NCBI GenBank assembly: GCA_022539475.1
Contig: VCMS01000017.1
Span: 363,641-427,640 of the forward strand
Direction of reading: 5' to 3'
From: Gracilaria domingensis
Taxonomy: Eukaryota > Rhodophyta > Florideophyceae > Gracilariales > Gracilariaceae
DNA: 64,000 nucleotides
Shown here: positions 36,453 to 46,116 of the stretch, in pieces
Position numbering within the stretch: position 1 is the stretch's first letter
Layout: every line of letters starts with the position of its first letter
Translations under genes and position numbers: made by a program
The notes under the pieces: model-generated
The model's database searches: none
What the model was told of the DNA's origin: nothing
The model's input: the letters and a program-made list of their open reading frames with translations, nothing else

Positions 36453-38117
36453 TCAACGCTTGTACCACACTCGCACACACAAGCCTTTCCCCAGACACAA
36501 AGTAAACAGACGTCTCTCTCTCTCTCGTTCATGTAGGATGCTGCTGGAGATGCGACTTTGGGAAGATGACTATGAGCACCTCAACTTTCTAATAGGTTGC
36601 GTCGTTATCCGTTAAAAAAAAAAACTCGGCGGCGCTTCAACAGCCGTTTCGATCTCGTCTTTGAAGGGGTGTTAATAACATCATGTTACGCCCTCGTACG
36701 GCTGCGCAGTCCGCTTACAAATGGCTCCCGACGAGATGAACAAAACGCAGTAAATTGTTCTTACTTGGAAGAGCAAGGCTTCCTCAAAGAAGCTGAGTCC
36801 CCATGAACGTGGCTTTCTTCTTAGATAACACTTCCATAAAGGACAAGACTGCTCGTCATCATCGTTTGCCTGTTTGGCACATGCGCGATTGGGATGTTTT
36901 GCACTTGTCTGTTGTCAATAGCCAGTGCCTGCGGCACAGTCCTTCGTAGTGAGCTTCGCTTCTCCAATGAAGGCAAAATTGCCTACTGGGTGCAATTGCA
37001 AGCCGTGTCGGGCAGGTTGTGCCCAGACGGAAGTAACCTGGTTAACTCTCTATGCAAGAGAATCGACTCGCAAGATTGCTTCAAAACGAATCAGGATATC
37101 ATAAGGATGGGCTCTTTTGAACTCTATCTGTCAGGGCAAACCCTTGGGTAGGTTATCCTTCAGGCTATCCCTCTCGTTCTGGCTAGTTCTCTTGACCTTC
37201 TTCTCAAAAGGTACAATAGCGGCGCGGGGTTTCCATCATGGATAACAAGGGGTTACGCTAAAGAGCCCGGGGCACCGAGCGTGACAAGGTCGCGCGCCAC
37301 GTTTTGAAAACCGAAGATGCATGAAAGGGGAGTCAAAACCCTTGCCCTATTCTTGCCCACTCAGAGCGCGTCCTGAGAGCCATCATCACGATGATCGTCC
37401 GCTCTCCGGGCAAAAGGCTGAGCCCTATGTAGGTTTAGTGATAGGGCACTGCTGGGACAATACCACAAGGGACAACCGAAGAGCAGTCAGAAGGATAGCC
37501 TTCAACCCTCGTGAAGGGAAAAGTCATCGTTCCGGCGCAATCCACGATTCCACCTTAACACTGGAGAATACTGTATAAACTAGAGCAAACATAATCCGTA
37601 ACTCAAGACGCCCTTGGTTTCAGAGGCAGCGGATGGTGTTTATAAACACAGTACCCGGAACAAGTGTTCTTTCATACCCGTTTGATGCTCGCGGTTTGGA
37701 CTGCCTGAAGTAGGCGCAAGTACTGTAGTGTAGCTGGCAGCTTTCTCGTAAGAGTTTCTAAACCACACGCGTAGGGGAGCTACAACAAAGATGATTAAAC
37801 AGCTCTTTTCTCGAGAGCTCATCTCCAACATCGTGAGGGTGAGACTACTGACACCGCACAAAAACGCTTATTCGCGCAAAACAAAAACGAGAAGGATGCA
37901 CAGCATTACGCATGCTGAAACGTTACCCGCCCTATCGCTCAATCCTACTTTTTCTGACCACGCAGACGAGACGTTTTCCATTGTACATCTATACTGTGAA
38001 CAAGACATCTACGTCAAATACGTGCAACCCCAAGATGTAGTACAACAGCTAAACCCGCAATATCAACAACGAATTCCCCAAGCGCAACATAATGGATGCA
38101 GGCGATGATTAACATTA

Positions 38118-39077
38118 CTAGCGGCCAAACGCACTAAGAATGCGCTCATACATGATTGACTTTGCATGCACAACAGCAGCGTACAAGACTTGTACCAAGC
38201 TACGTTGCAGCAATTCAAGCACACGATCTCGGCCACCATAGCTTATCATGCCCGACATCTGTTGAATCACGTTTGGCGCAACGGATGCGACGACAATTTT
38301 AGCACATACTTCAGTGACGACGGTTGGCGACAGTTCGTTAGGAATATTCCACTGTTTGTCATTCACGCGCACAGTGCAAAAGTCATCCTGGACGTGAATG
38401 GACCATGATTCCGTGACAGAACTGATGTGGAGTTCCAGCACGCGCTCGAAAAAGTGCTCTGAGAGCAACCAGTCGTCGTACAACTGACAAACTTTTTCCA
38501 GCGAAGATGGTAAGCCAGGAGCGCCAAAGATGGCATTGGCAACAGTTTCGGGTAGAGGTTGAGTGATATCAGTGACGCCACAGGCAGCAGAGGCGGAAAG
38601 AACGACCAGATCCTCGACGCGGAGATGGGACGGTAACGACGCGAAGAACAGAGCGTGCCATTGGTCGGCTGTAGGCCCAGCCACTCCAAACGAGTACAGA
38701 AAGGACACGGCGTCGTAGGCGGTGGCGGTATGCGCGTTGAAGAAAGGCCGCAACGCCTTTGCCAGCATGTGGTTGTTGGTAAGCATGCGCGCCAGCGACG
38801 CGCAATTGCGCAGGGAAGCGCGCGTTCGATCGGCGCGCGCGGCGAGGGAGTCAACAACAAGGTCGGCGTGACCGGGGCGGGGCGCAGACATGGTAGGGTG
38901 GTGCCGAGGGGGCAGCGAATGAGCGTCCAGCAGGGGCATGAAGGGGTGATGGGGATGCATAGCGGCGAGAAGATACTCGATCATGGTATCGACGGGGCGG
39001 CTATCGACGGCACAGACGCTGGAACTGGTGTGGGGTGAAGAAGTGTGCGCGGGTGAAAGTGGGGGGGGTGTAGCCAT
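38118..39077 (-). CDS. Unknown protein, possible paralogue of the next gene
   Basis: 319 aa, ATG 39077. No known family is recognised. The N-terminal 90 residues are Pro/His/Ser-rich and low-complexity. From about residue 95 the chain looks globular and helical (LARMLTNNHMLAKALRPFFN). VSFLYSFGVAGPTADQWHAL (about 120-140) resembles VQYICGFGYPGPSEPAWAQL of the neighbour at 40294-42036. A mixed C-terminal domain follows (WSIHVQDDFCTVRVNDKQWN, RVLELLQRSLVQVLYAAVVH). No signal peptide or membrane span is evident. Its leader (39078-39300) is C/T-rich in sense. Confidence 0.6.
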   Translation of the reverse strand: MATPPPLSPAHTSSPHTSSSVCAVDSRPVDTMIEYLLAAMHPHHPFMPLLDAHSLPPRHHPTMSAPRPGHADLVVDSLAARADRTRASLRNCASLARMLTNNHMLAKALRPFFNAHTATAYDAVSFLYSFGVAGPTADQWHALFFASLPSHLRVEDLVVLSASAACGVTDITQPLPETVANAIFGAPGLPSSLEKVCQLYDDWLLSEHFFERVLELHISSVTESWSIHVQDDFCTVRVNDKQWNIPNELSPTVVTEVCAKIVVASVAPNVIQQMSGMISYGGRDRVLELLQRSLVQVLYAAVVHAKSIMYERILSAFGR

Positions 39078-40293
39078 TTGAGAGCTACCGTTCGGGCGCG
39101 GTGGACAGCAACATGGTGTCGGTGCTGGGTGCTCTCCGCGCGTCGGAGGTCGGACGCGGTCGGAGGCGTTGGTGGCGGGTGAGATGGTGGGGGGGGTGCT
39201 GTTTGAAATGGGGGGCGGGGTGCTGAAGGAGCGGCGGCGGCGACGGCGGCGGCAGCGGCAGCGGCGGCGGCAGGGCGCGCGACAGCGGGTAGTTGAGGGC
39301 GGGGGTCCGGTACGTGCTATCTCGCAAGGTGGTCAGCAGGCAAGTGTTGGGGCGCGCGGGCAGCTTGCGCAATGCGGGCGCATCAGCGATGGCAACGACA
39401 CCGCCGTGCTCGAGCGCGGAATTAATCACGTGCGGTCAAAGCAGCCGCTGTCAACGACGGAGCGGCTCGCCGGCGCGCGCGCAGCGGCGCTTCAGGCGCG
39501 GCGCCGCAAAAGTATCGCGGCAGCGCACACATGCGCGCGCCGGTGGAAACCGCAGTGGCACCGTCACGCCGCGCCCAAACGCGCCGCGTTTGTCGCGCCG
39601 CTCGGCGCGCGCGCGCCGTCACGCGCGCCATTTGCCATTCCCGGGAAAAACTTTTTCGCGCCGCTGCGCGCTTCTCATTGGCGAGACGGCCCGGTCGCCG
39701 CGCGTAAATCATTGGAAACACTCGCCGCTCCGTCGCACGCAATAAACCGCGCCACGTGCACACGCGGCCACCTGCACACCCGCGATGCCCACCCCCACCC
39801 CCCATCTCCCCCGCCGAGATCGGCGCCCCCGCCCCGCCTCGCCGCCGCCGAAAACCTACGCCGACGGCTATTGGTTTCGCGAGCATTTAACCCAGCACAA
39901 ACGCCCCCGCCCCCGCATATGCACACACCCCCCCCACCCCCCATCCCCGAAAAAACTATACCCAAACCAGGAAGAAAAACGTTTACACCCAATTCCCCCG
40001 TCTCCGCCGCGTCCCTGTTGCCATCCCCCTACTTCTACCACACTCTGCTCACCCTCGCTCTACTACGTCCCTAATATACATCCCCAGCCGCCCGCATCTT
40101 CTTCGCCTCATCGCCGCATCCCCGCCCCCCGCGCTTCACCTTCAATGCTTCCTCGCCCGTATATCTCCCTCTGCCGCATGCATCTCTCGTCCCATTTTTC
40201 AACCAATCCCTGATAAAAAAAAAAAGGCATCGTTACTCCCACACTTCTGCCCCAACACATCACATCGCACCGCCTCCGTCACCCTTCGCCAGC
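39078..40293. other. 1.2-kb intergenic, GC island and C-rich tracts
   Basis: The left part (39100-39300) is G/A-rich on the plus strand, so C/T-rich in the sense of the minus gene. 39460-39640 is a CGCG-rich island. 39780-40200 is C-rich, with runs such as CACCCCCCATC. Open frames here reflect composition rather than genes. Confidence 0.45.
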
Positions 40294-42036
40294 TTACGGC
40301 GTAATAGACCGCCCGTCAATCGGGAAATGCAACATGTCAGTCTTCGCCGCAGTCACTGCGTAAAAGTCGCCATCCGCCGGAGTCACGTAAGTCACCATCG
40401 CATTCGTATACCAATCGATCCAACACAGCTCCTTGAAGCTCTCGCACCCGTCGTCGTCAAATGTCAACCCCAGGTCCAGAGACGCGCACGACGCATGCGT
40501 CCCCGCAGTATGTGCCACGTCCTCCATCTTCATCATGGCTGCCGAGTCTACACCGCAATCCTCGGCAATCCTCGTCTCCATACGCACCCGTCGCAGCAGC
40601 CGCGACGGCACCGTGATGTCCATTTCATGCTTGCGTATTCCGTGGCTCAGATCGAACGTCTGCCTTCGCATGCTGCCACTCTCGGGCACGTATCCGCCAT
40701 CGCTGCTCAAGTTACGGCTCTTGCGGAACAACTCGTGCTTGCAATGCTTGTCCTGCTCCTCGCTCAGCTCCACCCAGTTCACACTTTCGATACCCACAAT
40801 CTCGAACCTCGGTCGCTCGCTGCCCAGTCTGGGTGGAAGAACGCCAACTTTTAGTCGCAGCGACAGTCCGCGACACGCGTGACTCAGTGGAATTCCACTC
40901 ACTTCCGCACACAGCGAGGGGGGGTTGTTTGATCCAATTCGTAGAAACGGTGTCGATGAAGCAACAGCACTACCATTGTGAGCGTAGTTCACACCCTGGG
41001 GCGAACATGATTCTGAAGGAATGAAGTCCAACGCAGCTTGCCCGTATCTGGAACACTTGTGGAGCCGACAAACCATAACCTCTGCGACAACCACGCTCCA
41101 TGGAGGGAAACTGATACGCGAGGCTGAGCTAGCGGCGCCTTTCACTTTAGGTTCGCACACATCTAACTTGGGCGATTTCGGGGTGAAATCATAATTGATT
41201 ACGCTGGGCTGAGAGGTGCAATCGCTGTGCTCTGAGTGATTAAACGGCGATTGCAATTCAGCACTGGTCGTAGAACGTAGCCACTGTTCGGAAATCTTGA
41301 CATACATTTGTTGGTAAATAAATCGACGCTTCTCGTGAAGCTTTGCCTCAAAGCGTTGCATTCGAGCAGATTTGTTGTTGACATCAAGATCTAGTACTGA
41401 AGTCATGACAGAGCCCCAAGACTTGAGAGTGGCGTTGGTATGCGCGTTGGCACTTTGGCGAATGGTATCTCCAATGTGAGACAGAGTGTTGGGCGAGCTG
41501 TGGTTGGGCGGTGGAAGCGGTTCTGGACAAACCAGATTTACGCACAGAGCACAGTACATGTCTGTGAAGGGGCCCAGCGCCCAGTTCTCGAACTTTTGGT
41601 GGATATGGTACAAAATGCCGGGAGTGCGGGCGACCGAACGACCTAACACCGCAGGCTTGATGCGATGCTTAACGAGCTGAGCTGGGGTCATGGAGTCGCC
41701 ATTGTCGGGTGTGATCTTGGAGTAGGCCAAAAGCACGGCGATTTCATGCTCACGCAGGTATGTTCGTCCGGGATGCAGCGAAGGAATGACGCGGCAGGCG
41801 GAGAAAAGCTGTGCCCAAGCTGGTTCTGACGGGCCGGGGTAACCGAAGCCACAGATGTACTGCACCCATGTGACAAGGTCTAGCCGACCGGTCTTGCGGA
41901 TTTCGCGCTCGGTCTTGAAGAGGGCGAGGGCGGCCGCGACTTGTTCGTGACGACTCCATTGCAGGTAGTGCGACATAGGGAGCTCAAGGGCGGCGGCGAC
42001 GAGCGAGTTATCGGGGGAAGTATCCTCTTCGCTCAT
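40294..42036 (-). CDS. Unknown 580-aa protein, possible paralogue of the 319-aa neighbour
   Basis: 580 aa, ATG 42036, single exon. No family is recognised. The N-terminal segment HYLQWSRHEQVAAALALFKT, GFGYPGPSEPAWAQLFSACR and LREHEIAVLLAYSKI (about 22-115) looks helical and shares the F-G-x-x-GP-x3-W-x-x-LF pattern with the neighbour at 38118-39077. A middle region with HIHQKFENWALGPFTDMYCA leads to a Ser-rich linker. The C-terminal half is beta-like (PRFEIVGIESVNWVEL, FKELCWIDWYTNAMVTYVTP, DGDFYAVTAAKTDMLHFPID). No catalytic motif, signal peptide or membrane span is evident. The leader is an extreme polypyrimidine tract in sense. Confidence 0.65.
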   Translation of the reverse strand: MSEEDTSPDNSLVAAALELPMSHYLQWSRHEQVAAALALFKTEREIRKTGRLDLVTWVQYICGFGYPGPSEPAWAQLFSACRVIPSLHPGRTYLREHEIAVLLAYSKITPDNGDSMTPAQLVKHRIKPAVLGRSVARTPGILYHIHQKFENWALGPFTDMYCALCVNLVCPEPLPPPNHSSPNTLSHIGDTIRQSANAHTNATLKSWGSVMTSVLDLDVNNKSARMQRFEAKLHEKRRFIYQQMYVKISEQWLRSTTSAELQSPFNHSEHSDCTSQPSVINYDFTPKSPKLDVCEPKVKGAASSASRISFPPWSVVVAEVMVCRLHKCSRYGQAALDFIPSESCSPQGVNYAHNGSAVASSTPFLRIGSNNPPSLCAEVSGIPLSHACRGLSLRLKVGVLPPRLGSERPRFEIVGIESVNWVELSEEQDKHCKHELFRKSRNLSSDGGYVPESGSMRRQTFDLSHGIRKHEMDITVPSRLLRRVRMETRIAEDCGVDSAAMMKMEDVAHTAGTHASCASLDLGLTFDDDGCESFKELCWIDWYTNAMVTYVTPADGDFYAVTAAKTDMLHFPIDGRSITP

Positions 42037-43559
42037 AGTTGCTGACGGCCCGAAGGGTGGGGTGGGGTTTGGGGGAAAGGGGGGGTTTGGGGGAGGAGGG
42101 GGTGATTCGACGGGAAAGCGGGATGAAGGGAGGAAGGCGAGAAAAGGGGGGAGGAAAAGGGAGAGGAGGAAGGGGGAAAGGAGGAAGGGGGAGGGGGGGG
42201 GGGGGGGGGGAGGAAAGGCGGGGAAGGGGGAGGGGGTTGGGGAAGGAAGGGGAGGAGGTGAATGATATATGAGAGGGGGAGTAGTGATGGGGTGTGATGG
42301 TGGAATAGTAGTGGGGTGGCACGGAGGAGAACGGAAAGCGGAAAGTAGGGGCGGGGAAGAGGTGGAGAGGGAGGGAGGGGAGGAAGCGAGGAAGAAGCGA
42401 CGGGATGGAGGGAAGAGGAGGACGCGAGTTGGAGGTTGGACGGGGGAGAGAAGGTGAGGGGCGGAGATGCGAGAAGCGGAAGAGGAGTAGATAGCGCGTC
42501 GCGCGCGTGCGCGCGGTACAGCGCACGGCGTGCGCGACGCAACGGCGGGGCCGATCGGGGCCGCGCGCCGATCGGCTCAGGGAGCAGCGCCAGCGCGCGG
42601 CGCGCGCGGCGGCCGCCGCTGGCGGCGCGTCACAGCGCGTATGAGCCGCCGGCGCGCAAGTGTGCGCGACGCGTGGCACGTGAATTTGATGGCGCCGCCT
42701 CGCTGGCCACGTGCGGCGCGCCGAGTGGGCCACGGGGGCGGCGCTTTCCACTTGCTGCCGGTTGAGCTGTGGCGGTAGGCCAATCGGTGCGGCGCGCGCG
42801 CCAGCGCGCAAAGCGCGGCCGCGCGCGCCGCGCGGCGAATCACCGCCACGGCCGGCGGGCGGCACTGCCGCGCGCGCATCGGCCGCGTCGGCCGCGCGCG
42901 CCGCCGCTGTGCTTCTTGTTGGTTGACCGGCTGCGGTAGGCGAATCATTCCTCTGCGTTGGCGCCGCGCCGGCCGCCTGCGCCGCGCCGCCAGCGCTGGA
43001 GCGTTGTCGCGCGCCTTTGGCGCGCTCGGCGCCGCGATGCCGTCGCCGCCGCGATGCGCGGCTGCGTCCGCGGCGCTCACTCAGCGCCGATCACGGTCGC
43101 AGACGTTGACGACCCCATTGCGTCGTTTTGTGATGCGCCAGAGCTTTCTTATTGGCTTGGCCGTTGGCTGCAGACGTTCCAGGGTATTCCCACACTGCTT
43201 GCGGCGGTGCATTTGCTCGCCGCCCAGTCGCAGCCATGGCGTTAATCTTACTGTACGTACGTGTGCCGTGGGCTCGACGCAGCGGTTTGGTTCTAACGTA
43301 GCATCGACGAGCGCTTGTGCAGAGCGCTTGAGCGCTCGTGTATGTTTTCGCAGGTGAGAGCGCATCACGGCTGAGGTGAGCTCTCACGCGCCGCGCCCCG
43401 ATCGGCCCGAGGGTGACACCATTAGCATTATTAATTAATCCCGTTTAATTTTAAAACGTCCAACCACAACAATAATGTTGTCATGTTCGACGGCCTCGAG
43501 GCTCCGCAGAGAGCCCCGGCCGAATTGGCGTCACTGACGCGCAGATCCCCTCACCAAGT
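42037..43559. promoter_or_regulatory. Divergent promoter region: polypurine tract plus CGCG island
   Basis: 1.5 kb between two head-to-head genes. 42054-42470 is almost purely G and A on the plus strand, including an 18-G run at 42193-42210. 42485-43100 is a dense CGCG island. 43420-43470 is AT-rich (ATTAATTAATCCCGTTTAAT), close to the start of the fusion gene. Long open frames across the island are composition artefacts. Confidence 0.55.
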
Positions 43560-45587
43560 ATGAATCCGCTGCAGTTCGTCCCCAGTCAGCACCTCGCGTC
43601 CCACGCCCCGTCCGCATCTTTCCTCCCCAATGCGCCCTGTGTCTGTTCCCGCCAGTCGTTCCTGCCACCGACGGCTTTCGGACAGCCCTCATTGAGCCCA
43701 TCGCAGTCGTGCTCCCCACTTCCAAATCGCCGCGCTAACCCACTGCGAAAGGAATACCTGCGACCTTCTTCTTCTGCCGATCCTCATCGACAAGTCGTAC
43801 GCGCCGTCGCCAACGACCACGTGCCACACAGAGTCGCCTTCGCCTCCTCCAAGCTCCCATCGCACATCATCGACACTGCCGTGAGAGCCGCAGATATAGC
43901 CGGTGTCATCATACGCAAGTACTTCAGAAAGCCTATCGAAATCTCGTTCAAGCATGATGAATCCCCAGTCACAAAAGCCGATAAGGAGGTCGAGTCTGCA
44001 ATACGTGCTCTCATCAACGAAGCATTCCCAGAACATACCATTATTGGCGAAGAACATGGAACTCTGGAGACACAACTTCAGAGCGAATACCAGTGGATTA
44101 TTGACCCTATCGATGGCACCAAAGCGTTTATGACGGGACGCCCAACCTTTGCCACCCTTATTGCTGTTGCGCGCCGCGGTGTACCACTGTTAGGAATCAT
44201 CGACCAGCCTATATCGCAAGAACGCTGGGTTGGTATTGCCGATGAGCAGACCACCCTCAACGGCAAGCCAGTCACAGTCAGAGACCCTCCCATGCTTTCG
44301 AAATGCGTACTGCAAGCTACCACCCCAGACATGTTTGTGGGATGGGACGGCGTCTTGTTCCGAAAGCTGTCCACACATGTCAAAGCAGTTGTGTATGGCT
44401 CAGATTGTTACGCGTATGCGATGCTCGCCTCTGGTTTTTCCGATCTTGTCGTTGAGGCCGATCTTAAAGTTTGGGACTTTATGGCCCTGGTCCCTGTTAT
44501 CACCGGTGCTGGTGGTTTCATGGGCGATTGGTGCGGAATGACATTATCTTTGCAAAGCGAAGGGCGTGTTATTGCTGCTTCGGGAGAAAAACTTTTTGGA
44601 GATGTGTCGCAAATTTTGAACCCGTTGGACGAAATGGGCTTGTATCCTGGAAGAACAAAAGCAACTTATGTTCCAGAGCTCGTGCCCGAGGATCCTGGGG
44701 ACGGAAGTGTAGAGAGTATGACAGGCTTTGGATACGGCACAGCCGAAGGCTCTGGTTATATTGTGAATGTACAAGCGCGTAGTGTCAACTCAAAATATTG
44801 CGACGTGCAGATAAACTGCCCTCGGTATCTTTCACTAAAAGACAGCGAGCTAATCAACATGGTGAAGAGCCAATTGCGGCGGGGGCAAATCATGTTAAAC
44901 ATAGATGTCAATGATGAAGAATCACCTGATGACGTCGTTCCTGTCAATGTCGACCGTAAAGCAGCTGCAGAGGTTCGTCAACTCCTCGACAAGCTCGCAG
45001 AAGCTGCGGGAATAACGAAAGAGCCATCTTTGTCTGATGTAATAAGGTTCTCAGAAGTTTTTAATCGATCTAATCAGGTTGCAACCGCTGAACACGTGCT
45101 CCCTGTCGCGAGGGCGGCCGTCATCAATGCAGTTCGGGATCTAAGGGTATCACGACGGAGAGAAGGAGTGTTTTTGCAATATGACATTTTGCAGAGAACA
45201 AGAAAGATTAAAAAGACGGCGGATGAAATAAGTCTTCGACTACCTCGACGAGTGGAAGCTAAGCGAAAGCACCTGAGAGATCTTACGGAAGGATTAACTG
45301 TAGGAATAGACTCTAACAGATTGGAAGCAGAAATTATGACTTATGCGGACCGGACAGACGTCACAGAGGAACTAACTCGATTATTGGCGCATGTTCACAT
45401 TTTTGAGCTCTCGTTTCTCCCAGCGGATGAACCCGTTGGACAGCGGCTGAACTTCCTGCTGCAAGAAATGCGCCGTGAAATCACCACATTGAGTAACAAA
45501 TGCGAGGATTCAGCTGTCAATCACCTAAGCGTAACGATCAAAGAAGAAATCGAAAAGATACGCGAGCAATGCGTCAACATTCGTTAG
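43560..45587 (+). CDS. HisN-type histidinol-phosphatase fused to YicC-type endoribonuclease
   Basis: 675 aa in one frame, ATG 43560. Residues 1-75 are Ser/Pro/Arg-rich and transit-like. Residues about 95-360 are an inositol-monophosphatase-fold HisN: VTKADKEVE, IIGEEHG, WIIDPIDGTKAFMTGRPTF (about 178-196) and ADLKVWDFMALVP. It should dephosphorylate histidinol-P in plastid histidine synthesis. Residues about 385-675 are a full-length YicC: ESMTGFGYG, ARSVNSKYCDVQINCPRYLS, LRRGQIMLNID, RTDVTEELTRLLAHV, EPVGQRLNFLLQEMRREITT and a NKCED..VNH..V..K.EIEKIREQ.QNI-like end. YicC proteins are bacterial endoribonucleases. The domains are joined by a short linker with no stop or intron. Codon character is even across the joint. 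I know of no pathway linking the two activities. Confidence 0.93.
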   Translation: MNPLQFVPSQHLASHAPSASFLPNAPCVCSRQSFLPPTAFGQPSLSPSQSCSPLPNRRANPLRKEYLRPSSSADPHRQVVRAVANDHVPHRVAFASSKLPSHIIDTAVRAADIAGVIIRKYFRKPIEISFKHDESPVTKADKEVESAIRALINEAFPEHTIIGEEHGTLETQLQSEYQWIIDPIDGTKAFMTGRPTFATLIAVARRGVPLLGIIDQPISQERWVGIADEQTTLNGKPVTVRDPPMLSKCVLQATTPDMFVGWDGVLFRKLSTHVKAVVYGSDCYAYAMLASGFSDLVVEADLKVWDFMALVPVITGAGGFMGDWCGMTLSLQSEGRVIAASGEKLFGDVSQILNPLDEMGLYPGRTKATYVPELVPEDPGDGSVESMTGFGYGTAEGSGYIVNVQARSVNSKYCDVQINCPRYLSLKDSELINMVKSQLRRGQIMLNIDVNDEESPDDVVPVNVDRKAAAEVRQLLDKLAEAAGITKEPSLSDVIRFSEVFNRSNQVATAEHVLPVARAAVINAVRDLRVSRRREGVFLQYDILQRTRKIKKTADEISLRLPRRVEAKRKHLRDLTEGLTVGIDSNRLEAEIMTYADRTDVTEELTRLLAHVHIFELSFLPADEPVGQRLNFLLQEMRREITTLSNKCEDSAVNHLSVTIKEEIEKIREQCVNIR

Positions 45588-46116
45588 AGTCCAACATTTT
45601 GTGAAAATCTTCCTCAGAGATTGGAGTGACGGTTGACAGCCCGGGAGCACATGCCAAGACGGTGATGATTACATGCTTGCAAAACGGCTCTGCTCGGAAA
45701 GAATAAGCTTTGCAATCACAGGAGCACTCGCATAGTTGGGCATGCTTATCGAAAGGAAGAGCACATAACTGGCCGTCTTTGTAGCGCAGGTCACGGAACA
45801 TGACAGTGTGGGTTGCCTGCTGGGCGACGACTTGAGCCAGTACATGTCCATCAAAGGTGAAGAATGAAACGAATGATTTCCAAGGCTTCTCTGAACTATG
45901 AGGGGCGTTATTCAAAGCGTGATCGACGCGCCGGAGAGCGGCCCGTGTGGCATTCGGACTTTTGTTGTGGAGTAGACCAACAGCTGATGTGGATGATGGC
46001 AATTTGGGTGATATGATGTGGTTAGAAGCTGATTGCCGGTGGAAGGATGTTGAAGAATTTGAACGCTGAAGTGCTGCAGTCAAGGCGAGGTGAAGTATGA
46101 AACCGTTGTTTTCCAT
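45574..46116 (-). CDS. SWIM zinc-finger protein, ZSWIM7/SWS1-like
   Basis: 180 aa, ATG 46116. The C-terminal third holds a SWIM finger CSCDCKAYSFRAEPFCKH (C-x-C-xn-C-x-H) followed by VIITVLACAPGLSTVTPISE and EEDFHKML. That matches ZSWIM7/SWS1, where the finger is followed by a short helix and a D/E-E-x-F segment. SWS1 proteins belong to Shu complexes that help RAD51 filaments in homologous recombination. The N-terminal 60 residues are Ser/Asn-rich and not informative. The last 14 nt overlap the end of the HisN-YicC gene on the other strand. Other SWIM proteins (MULE-derived, for example) are much longer, which favours ZSWIM7. Confidence 0.68.
   Translation of the reverse strand: MENNGFILHLALTAALQRSNSSTSFHRQSASNHIISPKLPSSTSAVGLLHNKSPNATRAALRRVDHALNNAPHSSEKPWKSFVSFFTFDGHVLAQVVAQQATHTVMFRDLRYKDGQLCALPFDKHAQLCECSCDCKAYSFRAEPFCKHVIITVLACAPGLSTVTPISEEDFHKMLDSNEC

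Larger units (their letters stand above)
34791..38117. other. 3.3-kb intergenic region
   Basis: No supported gene. It holds a 17-bp tandem duplication (35230-35263), a perfect 22-bp palindrome (36407-36452), a short TCTC microsatellite near 36512, and short open frames without recognisable domains. The CLC promoter should lie just right of 34790. Confidence 0.5.

Noticed and set aside
42008-43357. Several long open frames on both strands
   Set aside because: They come from the G/A tract and the CGCG island, which lack stop codons by composition, and encode only low-complexity Arg/Ala/Pro or Gly/Glu.
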